DNA from: Homoserinimonas sp.
GTDB taxonomy: Bacteria; Actinomycetota; Actinomycetes; Actinomycetales; Microbacteriaceae
Direction of reading: 5' to 3'
NCBI GenBank assembly: GCA_023957835.1
Contig: JAMLGP010000001.1
Span: forward strand, 303,575 to 367,574
Length of the DNA stretch: 64,000 nucleotides
Shown: positions 36,483 to 43,814 of the stretch, piece by piece
How positions within the stretch are numbered: position 1 is the stretch's first letter
Layout of the letters: every line of letters begins with the position of its first letter
Program-made: the position numbers and the translations under genes
Notes under the pieces: model-generated
Database searches by the model: none
The model's input: the letters and a program-made list of their open reading frames with translations, nothing else
What the model was told of the DNA's origin: nothing

Positions 36483-39392
36483 TTGACCTCAACTCGCGCC
36501 GAACGACCTGCCGCAAGCCGCTCTCGAACGCCACTCGTGGTGGCCATCGCCGTAATCGCAGCCCTGGTTATCGGATTCTTCATCTTCGCGGGGCTCTACG
36601 CCGACTGGCTTTGGTACCAGCAACTCGGCTACCTCGAAGTTCTCACAACGCAGTGGGCCGCAAGCGCTGCAATGTTCGGAGTCGGGTTTCTTGCGATGGC
36701 GATTCCGGTCTGGGTGAGCATAGAGGTCGCATTCCGATGGCGACCGATGTACGCCAAGCTGAGCTCCCAGCTTGATCGCTATCAGCAGGTAGTTGAGCCG
36801 CTGCGCAGGCTCGCCACCTATGGCATCCCCGCCGTTCTCGGACTCTTTGCCGGAGTCGCGACGAGTTCCAACTGGCAGATGGTCCTGGAGTGGCTCAACC
36901 GCACTCCATCTGGAGTAACAGACCCGCAGTTCGGCATGGATATTTCCTTCTACCTGTTCGAGCTTCCCTTTTACCGCGGAGTGGTCGCGTTCGCTTCCGC
37001 GGTCGTACTGATTTCTGCAGTGGCAGCATTTGCAACCAGCTACCTGTACGGAGCTGTCAGGTTTGCCGGGCGTGAGGTTCGAATCTCGAAGTCAGCGCGG
37101 ATCCAGTTCGCGATCCTCGGTGCGATCTACCTCGCGCTTCAGGCTGTCAGCATCTGGCTCGACCAGTACGCGACCATGTCTTCGAGTACCTCAACCGATC
37201 TCATCGTCGGACCCGGCTACACGGATGTTAATGCAGTGATTCCCGGAAAGGCGATTCTTGCAGGCATCGCGGCTGTAGTTGCAATTCTCTTCATCATCAC
37301 CGCGGTAATCGGCAAATGGAGGCTTCCGATAATCGGCACCGCGCTGCTGGTAGTCAGTGCGATTGTGATCAGCGGAGTCTACCCGTGGATTGTCCAGAGA
37401 TTCCAGGTTGACCCGAGCGCCCGCTCGCTCGAGTCCCAGTACATAGAGCGAAACATCGATGCGACCAGAGCCGCCTATGGGGTTTCCGATGTAGAGGAGA
37501 CTCCCTATAAGGCAAAGACGGATACGGCCCCCGGAGCGCTCAGAAACGACGCTGAAACCACTGCGAACATCAGGATTCTGGATCCGGCCCTCGTAACTGA
37601 CTCTTTTGCCCAGCTAGAGCAGATCAAGCAGTACTACCAGTTCGCTCCGCACCTCGACGTTGACCGCTACACGATCGACGGAAAGACTCAGGACACGGTT
37701 ATCGCGGTTCGCGAACTCAACCAGGCGGGAATCGGCAGCTCAAGCAACTGGGTAAATGACCACATCGTCTACACCCACGGTTACGGCATTGTTGCCGCTT
37801 ATGGAAACCAGCGCACAGTCGACGGAATGCCGTTATTCCTGGAGTCGGGTATCCCGACAAAGGGGGACCTTGGAACCTTCGAGCCTCGGGTGTACTTCGG
37901 TGAGGCTTCGCCGAATTACTCGATCGTGGGCGCTCCGGAGGGTGCGGACCCGACCGAGCTCGACTACCCGTCCGGAACCGAAGAGTCCAGCCAGAACGCC
38001 CAAACCACCTACAAGGGAGACGGCGGGCCCAAGCTCGACAGCTTCCTCAACAAGATCGTTTACGCGATCAAGTTCCAGTCGGAGCAGATCCTGCTTTCAA
38101 GCGACGTCAATGAGGAATCGCAAATCCTCTACGATCGGCACCCGCTCACTCGCGTCCAGAAGGTTGCCCCCTACCTGACGCTCGACACCGATCCGTACCC
38201 TGCGGTGGTAGACGGAAAGATCGTTTGGATCGTTGACGGCTACACGACGAGTGATCAGTACCCGTACTCGCACGTTGAGCAGCTTTCGAGTGCGATTGCA
38301 GACACTTACACGCCTACGCCGCTGTATGCAGTCGACGACATCAACTACATCCGCAACTCGGTCAAGGCGACAGTCGATGCCTACACCGGGAAGGTCACTC
38401 TCTACGCCTGGGACACCGAGGACCCGATCCTCAAGACCTGGCAGAAGATCTTCCCGACCACCGTCAAGCCGATGAGCGACATGAGTCCGGAGCTCATGCA
38501 GCACGTGCGCTACCCGTCGGATTTGTTCAAGGTCCAGCGCGCTGTTCTCGGTACTTACCACGTGACCGAGCCGGGCTCTTGGTTCCAGAGTGATGACGCC
38601 TGGATCACTCCTCCGGACCCGACCCAGTCTTCTGCGAGTGCGAGGCTGCAGCCGCCGTACTACCTGACCATGAAGGTTCCGGGCTCAGATAAGTCCGCGT
38701 TCACGCTCTATACGACCTATATTCCGAAGGAATCGGGAGATAAGGCCAGGAGCATCCTCACCGGCTATCTTGCGGTGAATGCGGATGCCGGCTCGACTCC
38801 GGGGCAAATCTCGCCCGATTACGGCAAGTTCACTCTGCTCACTTTGCCCAAGGCTGAAACCGTGCCCGGTCCGGGTCAGGTGCAGAACAACTTCAACGCC
38901 GACCCGACGGTTTCAACTGAATTGAACCTGCTCAGCCAGGGTTCGACCACGGTGATCAAGGGCAATCTGCTGACCCTGCCCGTCGGTGGCGGACTGCTGT
39001 ATGTGCAGCCGGTCTACGTGCGCTCCACCGGAGAGACGAGCTATCCGCTGCTCAAGAAGATCCTCGTGGCCTTTGGTGACAAGATCGCCTTCGAGTCCAC
39101 TCTCGATGCCGCCCTCGACTCGATCTTCGGCGGCGACTCCGGAGCGTCTGCCGGCGACAATGAGACCCCGCAGGAGCCGGGCACCGACGAGCCGACCGAG
39201 CCCGGAACTGACGAGCCCGGAACCTCCGCAGACAACCCGGCTCTGAAAGCCGCGCTTCAGGATGCCGCGCAGGCTCTAAAGGACCGCGAAGCCGCCTACG
39301 CCGCCAACGACCTCGTTGCAGCAGCACAGGCCGACAAGAAGCTGCAGGATGCGCTTGAGCGCGCACTTGCCGCCGCCGGAGTAACCCCGTAG
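36483..39392 (+). CDS. UPF0182 family large membrane protein
   Basis: A 969-residue protein with seven predicted membrane helices in the first about 300 residues, then a very large hydrophilic domain expected outside the cell. Typical family segments are LYADWLWYQQLGY, GMDISFYLFELPFYR and RSLESQYIERNIDATRAAYG. The C-terminal about 80 residues are low complexity (repeats of GTDEP-type) and end in a helical tail. Function is unknown although the family is nearly universal in actinobacteria. The TTG start is preceded by GGAGAG. A GC-rich hairpin follows the stop. Confidence 0.92.
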   Translation: MTSTRAERPAASRSRTPLVVAIAVIAALVIGFFIFAGLYADWLWYQQLGYLEVLTTQWAASAAMFGVGFLAMAIPVWVSIEVAFRWRPMYAKLSSQLDRYQQVVEPLRRLATYGIPAVLGLFAGVATSSNWQMVLEWLNRTPSGVTDPQFGMDISFYLFELPFYRGVVAFASAVVLISAVAAFATSYLYGAVRFAGREVRISKSARIQFAILGAIYLALQAVSIWLDQYATMSSSTSTDLIVGPGYTDVNAVIPGKAILAGIAAVVAILFIITAVIGKWRLPIIGTALLVVSAIVISGVYPWIVQRFQVDPSARSLESQYIERNIDATRAAYGVSDVEETPYKAKTDTAPGALRNDAETTANIRILDPALVTDSFAQLEQIKQYYQFAPHLDVDRYTIDGKTQDTVIAVRELNQAGIGSSSNWVNDHIVYTHGYGIVAAYGNQRTVDGMPLFLESGIPTKGDLGTFEPRVYFGEASPNYSIVGAPEGADPTELDYPSGTEESSQNAQTTYKGDGGPKLDSFLNKIVYAIKFQSEQILLSSDVNEESQILYDRHPLTRVQKVAPYLTLDTDPYPAVVDGKIVWIVDGYTTSDQYPYSHVEQLSSAIADTYTPTPLYAVDDINYIRNSVKATVDAYTGKVTLYAWDTEDPILKTWQKIFPTTVKPMSDMSPELMQHVRYPSDLFKVQRAVLGTYHVTEPGSWFQSDDAWITPPDPTQSSASARLQPPYYLTMKVPGSDKSAFTLYTTYIPKESGDKARSILTGYLAVNADAGSTPGQISPDYGKFTLLTLPKAETVPGPGQVQNNFNADPTVSTELNLLSQGSTTVIKGNLLTLPVGGGLLYVQPVYVRSTGETSYPLLKKILVAFGDKIAFESTLDAALDSIFGGDSGASAGDNETPQEPGTDEPTEPGTDEPGTSADNPALKAALQDAAQALKDREAAYAANDLVAAAQADKKLQDALERALAAAGVTP

Positions 39393-39398
39393 CGGTCG

Positions 39399-39430
39399 CT
39401 GAGAGCCGGGCCCAACCGGCCCGGCCTCAG
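39399..39430 (+). terminator. Hairpin terminator candidate after the UPF0182 gene
   Basis: Perfect 8-bp arms GCCGGGCC and GGCCCGGC around a CAACC loop, extended by CTGAG/CTCAG with one bulged A. No T-run follows, as is common for actinobacterial terminators. It lies seven bases after the UPF0182 stop and before the tRNA promoter. Confidence 0.6.
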
Positions 39431-39435
39431 TGTGC

Positions 39436-39441
39436 TATGGT
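39436..39441 (+). promoter_or_regulatory. Putative -10 element of the tRNA
   Basis: TATGGT within TGTGCTATGGT, 12 bases before the mature tRNA 5' end. Confidence 0.4.
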
Positions 39442-39453
39442 TGATAACCGCAA

Positions 39454-39530
<77 letters not shown>

Positions 39531-39558
39531 CTAAGCAGTTCGGCTCGCTCCGTTTGGG

Positions 39559-39703
39559 TTTCTGCGATCCTAAATTGCTGGTCCACTAGCCCCTCTTGGT
39601 CGGCGCTCCCTTGGATTCGAAGGAGTTTATTTTCCATACTCCGAGAGCGCCTGGAGCGCCCTCCTGGTGCCAGTATCCGAACTTGAGCTCCTGATCCCAA
39701 AGC
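39559..39703 (-). pseudogene. Out-of-frame coding remnant between tRNA and truncated ATPase gene
   Basis: On the minus strand, in the +1 frame relative to the end of the ATPase gene, an uninterrupted run of about 47 codons reads through motifs such as ELWDQELKFGYWHQEG and VWKINSFESKG before a TAG near 39588. There is no start codon and an upstream TAA closes the frame near 39735, so it can only be a C-terminal fragment of a lost gene or the displaced end of the ATPase gene. The aromatic-rich composition is unlike random shadow translations nearby. The parent family is not recognised. Confidence 0.3.
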
Positions 39704-40324
39704 TCACCTTCGTACTTGGATGCTTGCCGCCACCATTAGTGCATGCGGGTAGCCCTTCGCCCAGGCCGCGATTTTGGAGCGGCTTGAGGGGTCGCTGATT
39801 CCCTTGTGCTCCAGCGGGGCTTCTGCGTCTGATCTGGAGAGCGGGGACAGCGGAAGATCGATGACAATCTCGGGGAGACCGCCAGCCCTCCAGGTCTCGT
39901 CTGGCCAGTTGCGTCCGGCCATCGCTATCCGGGAGTCGGCTGGCAACAGGTCGAGCAGCGCTTCTCTCAACGGAGCCAGCATTGATCCGAGGTGGTCGAC
40001 TTCGTCGATTACGAGCAGTGTCGGTCTGTCTGCCCCGACACTCAAGGTTGCCAGCAGCGCACCAAGACCGAGGTGCATTGACCTCGCATCGTGTGCGCTC
40101 AGCTTGAATCCTGCTTGCACAGCAGAGCGGCCGATTGCCCGGAGCAGTGCAGACTTTCCGATTCCGCCGGGCCCGTGGATATAGAGGATGCGACTGGAGG
40201 AGTTCGGTTCCAGAAACTTCGCAGCCGCAGCAAGTTCCGCTTCGCGGCCAGTGAAGTTCGCGGCATCCGTCTCCTGAAGCACATCGCGAATGGTCTTAGC
40301 CTCCCGCGACACTCCAGTCGTCAT
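39704..40324 (-). CDS. Truncated STAND/AAA-type ATPase
   Basis: A 206-residue protein holding only the N-terminal part of a STAND-like NTPase: ANFTGREAELAAA, Walker A HGPGGIGKSALL (residues 50-61), Walker B LLVIDEVDHL (about 103-112), a sensor strand RIAMAGRNWP and the start of the winged region (GYPHALMVAAS). Members of this family normally continue for hundreds of residues with sensor or repeat domains. Here the frame stops just after the ATPase core, and coding-like sequence continues in another frame. It is therefore probably a decayed gene beside the tRNA. ATP binding is plausible, regulated function is not. Confidence 0.6.
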   Translation of the reverse strand: MTTGVSREAKTIRDVLQETDAANFTGREAELAAAAKFLEPNSSSRILYIHGPGGIGKSALLRAIGRSAVQAGFKLSAHDARSMHLGLGALLATLSVGADRPTLLVIDEVDHLGSMLAPLREALLDLLPADSRIAMAGRNWPDETWRAGGLPEIVIDLPLSPLSRSDAEAPLEHKGISDPSSRSKIAAWAKGYPHALMVAASIQVRR

Positions 40325-40414
40325 GCTCCGATTCTGGCAGAGGGGTCAGCAGCTCGTCTTACTGTGGGCACTTCTGGGATTGAAGCATTCGAATAAATGT
40401 TCGATACTTGTGCA

Positions 40415-40744
40415 ATGGGTGAACCGGTTGAGCCAGCTACTGGAAAGCGCTGGCAGCGCTTTGGCTATTGGGTTCATGAATTGCGCCCAGGAGTGTTCAG
40501 AGTCGAAGATCAGTCAGGGCAGACGATTGGATTCGTAACCGCTAAGGGATCAAGGTTTCAGGCGCGCAGCGGCTATGGGCAATCACTTGCGACCTCCGAG
40601 GTTCTCGGCTCCTTCAACTCTGCGCGCGCGGCATTGCGGCTCGTAGTCGGCCATCACGAACTGCAGGAACTTCGCGACGAGGTTCGCCGGCAGGTTATCG
40701 AGCTGGAGCAGAAAGACCCGAACTCTAGGAGTAGGGTTCGATGA
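40415..40744 (+). CDS. Hypothetical protein, 109 residues
   Basis: A small soluble protein without recognised domain. The N-terminal half looks like a beta-rich unit (RFGYWVHELRPGVFRVEDQSGQ), followed by a helical C-terminus (HHELQELRDEVRRQVIELEQK). The start at ATG 40415 is suggested by GATACT six bases upstream; an in-frame ATG at 40397 would add six residues. Its 3' end overlaps the convergent SRAP gene by 20 bases. It may belong to the accessory patch next to the tRNA. Confidence 0.6.
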   Translation: MGEPVEPATGKRWQRFGYWVHELRPGVFRVEDQSGQTIGFVTAKGSRFQARSGYGQSLATSEVLGSFNSARAALRLVVGHHELQELRDEVRRQVIELEQKDPNSRSRVR

Positions 40745-41429
40745 GCTCAGGGCCGTCGCCGCGAATTGGAGCCACCTCGTGAAACGACAAGCCTGAGGCG
40801 ACCGGGATTGCCGCTTTGACTGCGGCATCCACCATCGACTGGTCGCCTTCGGTCAGCGGATCCAGCCACCATTGCCACAGGTCCTTCGGCAGCGGGACCG
40901 GGTTGCGGTCGTGGATCCCGGCTAGCTCCGCAACCGCGGGGGAGGTCAGGATTGTGGCGGTAAGTACCCAGCGACTGTCGTCATCCTTCGGTCTGGTCGG
41001 GTCTGCCCACCAGGAGTACAGGCCGGCGAAGGCGAGAAGGGAACCGCCCGGGTCGTGAATGAAGAACGGGCGCTTCCTGCCGTCTGGGTCGGTTTTCCAC
41101 TCGAAATAGCCGGATGCCGGAATGATCGCGCGCTTCGACTTGACCGCAGGCTTCCAGGTCCCCTTGCTCATAATGTCCTCGGTGCGGGCGTTGAAGGTCG
41201 GGAACTTGAGGGTCAACTCCTTCGACCAGGAAGGCACGAGCGACCACCTTGCCGCCTCGAGTCGGCGAACTGGCTTCTGGCTGTCTTTCAGGGATTCGAC
41301 CACGACCGAGATCTGCTGGGTTGGGCTGATGTTCCAGGACGGGAGCGGAATTCCCTCTCCGGTGAGGTCGGTCTCGAAGAAGGCGCCGACTTCTTCGGCG
41401 GTCTCCTTGAGCACGAACCTTCCGCACAT
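40725..41429 (-). CDS. SRAP-domain protein (YedK/HMCES-like)
   Basis: A 234-residue protein of the SOS-response-associated peptidase family. These proteins bind abasic sites in single-stranded DNA through Cys2, forming a thiazolidine link. All key residues are present: Cys2 after Met removal, Asn80 in FNARTE, Glu110 in GYFEW and His173 in GIHDRNP (usually IHDRMP; here Met is Asn). It begins three bases after the thiolase stop and so may share its transcript. Its presence points to protection of stalled replication forks. Confidence 0.92.
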   Translation of the reverse strand: MCGRFVLKETAEEVGAFFETDLTGEGIPLPSWNISPTQQISVVVESLKDSQKPVRRLEAARWSLVPSWSKELTLKFPTFNARTEDIMSKGTWKPAVKSKRAIIPASGYFEWKTDPDGRKRPFFIHDPGGSLLAFAGLYSWWADPTRPKDDDSRWVLTATILTSPAVAELAGIHDRNPVPLPKDLWQWWLDPLTEGDQSMVDAAVKAAIPVASGLSFHEVAPIRGDGPELIEPYS

Positions 41430-41432
41430 GCT

Positions 41433-42602
41433 CTAGCGCTCCAGCACCACTGCGAGTCCCTGGCCGACTCCGATGCAGATAGCAACCAGAGCCCTGCCGC
41501 CCCCGCGGCGTGCGAGTTCGTGAGCGGCGTGGCCGATGATTCGCGCACCAGATGCTCCGAGCGGGTGCCCGATCCCGATCGCCCCACCGTGGATGTTGAC
41601 CTTCTGAGGGTCGAGATCCGGCCAGAGCTTGATGCAGGCGAGGCTTTGCGACGCGAAGGCCTCGTTGAGCTCCACGAAGTCGATTTGCGACCAGTCGAGA
41701 CCGGCGCGGGCGAGGGCGCGATTGGCTGCCTCGACCGGGGCTATGCCGAAAATATCCGGATCGACCGCGTGCACTCCGCGGGAGACTATTCGCGCCAGGG
41801 GTTCGGAGTCGAGAACTCCTTCCGCCCCGATGACTAGCGCCCCTGCACCGTCATTAAGCGGGGAGGAGTTGCCTGCGGTGACAGTTCCGTTTTCGCGGAA
41901 TACCGGCTGCAGTGCGGAGAGAGCTTCGAGGGTCGAGTCGGGGCGGATGCACTCGTCGAGATCGAGGGCGGCACCTGGAACCGCGACCACTTCTTTGTCG
42001 AAGACACCCTCGGCCCAGGCTTTGGCGGCGAGCTTGTGGCTGCGCAGCGCGAACTCGTCCTGAGCTTCGCGAGAGATCTCAAACCTCTCGGCGAGGATCT
42101 CGGCAGATTCGCCAAGCGCAATCGTCCACTCGGCCGGCATCTGAGGGTTGACGATCCTCCAGCCGAGCGTCGTCGAATACATGACCTCGTGGCCGGAAGG
42201 GAAGGCGCGCTCCGGCTTCATAACGACCCAGGGTGCACGGCTCATCGACTCGACGCCGCCTGCGAGCATTAGCCGGGCATCCTCGGTTTCGATCGCGCGG
42301 CTGGCCTGAATGACCGCTTCAAGGCCGGAGCCGCAAAGCCGATTCGTCGTCGCGCCCGGAATCGAGGTTGGGAACCCTGCCAGCAGGGCCGCCATCCTCG
42401 CGACATTGCGATTGTCTTCGCCAGCTCCATTCGCATCGCCGAGAATCACGTCATCCACCGCGAGCGGGTCGAGCCCGGGGTTGCGCTCGAGCAGCGCCTT
42501 GAGTACCGTCGCCGCGAGGTCGTCCGGGCGGATGCCGCTCAGCGACTTGCCGAGCTTGCCGAACGGGGTGCGGACGGAATCGTAAATGAAGGCGGCGGGC
42601 AT
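41433..42602 (-). CDS. Thiolase (acetyl-CoA acyltransferase)
   Basis: A 389-residue degradative-type thiolase. Cys90 in NRLCGSG is the acyl-accepting nucleophile; His346 in GHPLGASG and Cys376 in CIGVGQG complete the active site. Sequence style (DNRNVARMAALLAG, SRAPWVMM-like MSRAPWVVMK) is close to 3-oxoadipyl-CoA/acetyl-CoA thiolases such as PcaF/FadA. Chain-length preference cannot be told. GAAGGAG lies a good distance before the ATG, making this one of the clear leadered genes. No other beta-oxidation genes are nearby, though the aminotransferase a little downstream mirrors the Rv0858c-Rv0859 neighbourhood. Confidence 0.9.
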   Translation of the reverse strand: MPAAFIYDSVRTPFGKLGKSLSGIRPDDLAATVLKALLERNPGLDPLAVDDVILGDANGAGEDNRNVARMAALLAGFPTSIPGATTNRLCGSGLEAVIQASRAIETEDARLMLAGGVESMSRAPWVVMKPERAFPSGHEVMYSTTLGWRIVNPQMPAEWTIALGESAEILAERFEISREAQDEFALRSHKLAAKAWAEGVFDKEVVAVPGAALDLDECIRPDSTLEALSALQPVFRENGTVTAGNSSPLNDGAGALVIGAEGVLDSEPLARIVSRGVHAVDPDIFGIAPVEAANRALARAGLDWSQIDFVELNEAFASQSLACIKLWPDLDPQKVNIHGGAIGIGHPLGASGARIIGHAAHELARRGGGRALVAICIGVGQGLAVVLER

Positions 42603-42680
42603 CTGGCTCCTTCGCTTCGGATCGCTAATTGCAGGGTATCGGATGCCCGTGGGGTTTGAACTGTCATGTTTGCGGGGGGC

Positions 42681-42750
42681 GCGGCGAAGGTTTCAGGAGG
42701 CTCCGCCCATAGACGCCCGCCACACCCGAGCCTCCTGAAGCCTTCGCCGC
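42681..42750. repeat. Long inverted repeat (23-bp stem, 24-base loop)
   Basis: The arms at 42681-42703 and 42728-42750 are complementary at 22 of 23 positions, the exception being a G:T wobble. Arm cores are GCGGCGAAGG with TTCAGGAGGCTC and GAGCCTCCTGAA with CCTTCGCCGC. A T-rich stretch (GTTGTTTTG) follows on the plus strand. It lies between divergent genes, so it is not an ordinary terminator of either neighbour. Confidence 0.85.
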
Positions 42751-42820
42751 GTTGTTTTGCGATTGGTGGCGTTTCGGCTCCTGGCTCTCGAACGATCCGG
42801 ATCATCGCGTCGCGTTAGGC

Positions 42821-42892
42821 GCGGAAGGTGAATGCCTGAGTGGGTAGGTGAGCGGGGCGGAAGGAGCATGCCCGCGTGAGTTGGCTAGTGGG
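42821..42892 (+). repeat. Tandem 36-base direct repeat upstream of nitrilase
   Basis: Copies at 42821-42856 and 42857-42892 both begin GCGGAAGG and agree at 27 of 36 positions by my alignment. The second copy ends five bases before the nitrilase -10 box, a location suited to activator or repressor binding. Confidence 0.65.
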
Positions 42893-42896
42893 AACG

Positions 42897-42902
42897 TAGG
42901 CT
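42897..42902 (+). promoter_or_regulatory. Putative -10 element of the nitrilase gene
   Basis: TAGGCT followed by GGAGGT and the ATG. GGAGGT could act as a ribosome binding site only if it were further from the ATG, so a leaderless start is more likely. Confidence 0.45.
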
Positions 42903-42908
42903 GGAGGT

Positions 42909-43718
42909 ATGCAGGAGGCTGAAGTTGCGATTGCGGTGGGGCAGTTTGCGCCGGGGGAGGACAAGGACGCGAACCTTGCCGCGATTCGCGAGATGACTGC
43001 GCGGGCGGCCGAGCGCGGTGCGAAGCTTGTGGTGTTTCCGGAGTATTCGAGTTTCTTCGTGCCGGAACTCGGGGCGCGCAGTGTCGCGGCGGCCGAGGCG
43101 ATCGATGGTGCGTTTGCAACTGCGGTTGCCGGGATTGCGAGCGAATTCGGCATCCATGTTGTTGCCGGAATGCTTGAGACTTCTGCGGATCCGAAGCGCT
43201 GCTCGAATACGCTCGTGGCCTTCGACGGCTCTGGCAATCTCGTGGCGAATTATCGAAAGATGCATTTGTATGACGCTTTCGGCCAGAAGGAGTCCGACTG
43301 GGTAGTGGCCGGGCCGATCGAGGCGCCGGAGACGTTCGAGCTTGCGGGCTTCAGGGTCGGACTGCAGACCTGCTACGACCTGCGCTTTCCCGAAGTCACT
43401 CGGCGAATCGTGGATGCCGGAGCCGATCTCGTGCTCCTGCCGAGCGAGTGGGTGCGCGGCCCGCTCAAGGAATCGCACTGGCGCACTCTCGTGACCGCCC
43501 GCGCAATCGAGAACACCATTTACATTGCCGCAGCCGACCAGGCGCCGCCGATCGGCGCAGGAAACAGCATGATCGTCGACCCGATGGGGGTAGAGCTTGC
43601 CACCATCGGAGATGAAACGGATGTCGCTCTCGCCTGGATCTCGCGCGACCGGCTGAGCGCAACCCGCAAAGTAAACCCGGCCCTCGAACTGCGCAGATTC
43701 AGGGTTGGGCCTGCCTGA
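42909..43718 (+). CDS. Carbon-nitrogen hydrolase (nitrilase superfamily)
   Basis: A 269-residue amidase-type enzyme with the Glu-Lys-Cys triad: Glu45 in VFPEYS, Lys117 in YRKMHLYD and Cys155 in QTCYDLRFPE. The pattern is close to the Nit1/Nit2 and omega-amidase branch, which often hydrolyses deaminated glutathione or alpha-keto acid amides; the exact substrate cannot be fixed. It stands alone on the plus strand with unusual upstream repeats. The convergent neighbour is the aminotransferase gene, with a short hairpin between them. Confidence 0.88.
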   Translation: MQEAEVAIAVGQFAPGEDKDANLAAIREMTARAAERGAKLVVFPEYSSFFVPELGARSVAAAEAIDGAFATAVAGIASEFGIHVVAGMLETSADPKRCSNTLVAFDGSGNLVANYRKMHLYDAFGQKESDWVVAGPIEAPETFELAGFRVGLQTCYDLRFPEVTRRIVDAGADLVLLPSEWVRGPLKESHWRTLVTARAIENTIYIAAADQAPPIGAGNSMIVDPMGVELATIGDETDVALAWISRDRLSATRKVNPALELRRFRVGPA

Positions 43719-43745
43719 GCAGAGTTGAGCCCGCCTGAGCATGGT
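43716..43745 (+). repeat. Degenerate 10-base tandem repeat at the nitrilase stop
   Basis: Three decamers beginning TGAGC run from the stop codon of the nitrilase gene (TGAGCAGAGT, TGAGCCCGCC, TGAGCATGGT). Similar TGAGCC decamers occur near 58087. Confidence 0.45.
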
Positions 43746-43771
43746 CGTGCAGGGCTGCGCTACTAGTCAGT

Positions 43772-43794
43772 TGCGCCGGCCAAATTGCGGCGCA
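43772..43794. terminator. Convergent hairpin between nitrilase and aminotransferase genes
   Basis: Arms TGCGCCG and CGGCGCA enclose a nine-base loop. It lies between two convergent gene ends and could serve both strands; there is no clear T-run. Confidence 0.45.
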
Positions 43795-43814
43795 CTCACC
43801 TAAGCCCTACCGGG

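Larger units (their letters stand above)
42603..42908. other. Long divergent intergenic region (thiolase / nitrilase)
   Basis: This 306-base stretch carries no gene. It contains the thiolase promoter (-10 TACCCT on the minus strand at 42638-42633), a 23-bp-stem hairpin, two tandem 36-base direct repeats and the nitrilase -10 box TAGGCT at 42897-42902. It is the longest non-coding stretch in the window. Confidence 0.8.

Noticed and set aside
42681..42750. Ends of an insertion sequence
   Set aside because: The arms enclose only 24 bases, with no transposase and no flanking target duplication. No insertion sequence or integrase gene was found in the window.
42885..43742. A 285-codon open frame opposite the nitrilase gene
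   Set aside because: The plus-strand frame has a complete Glu-Lys-Cys active site; the minus frame is rich in Arg/His and has no family marks.
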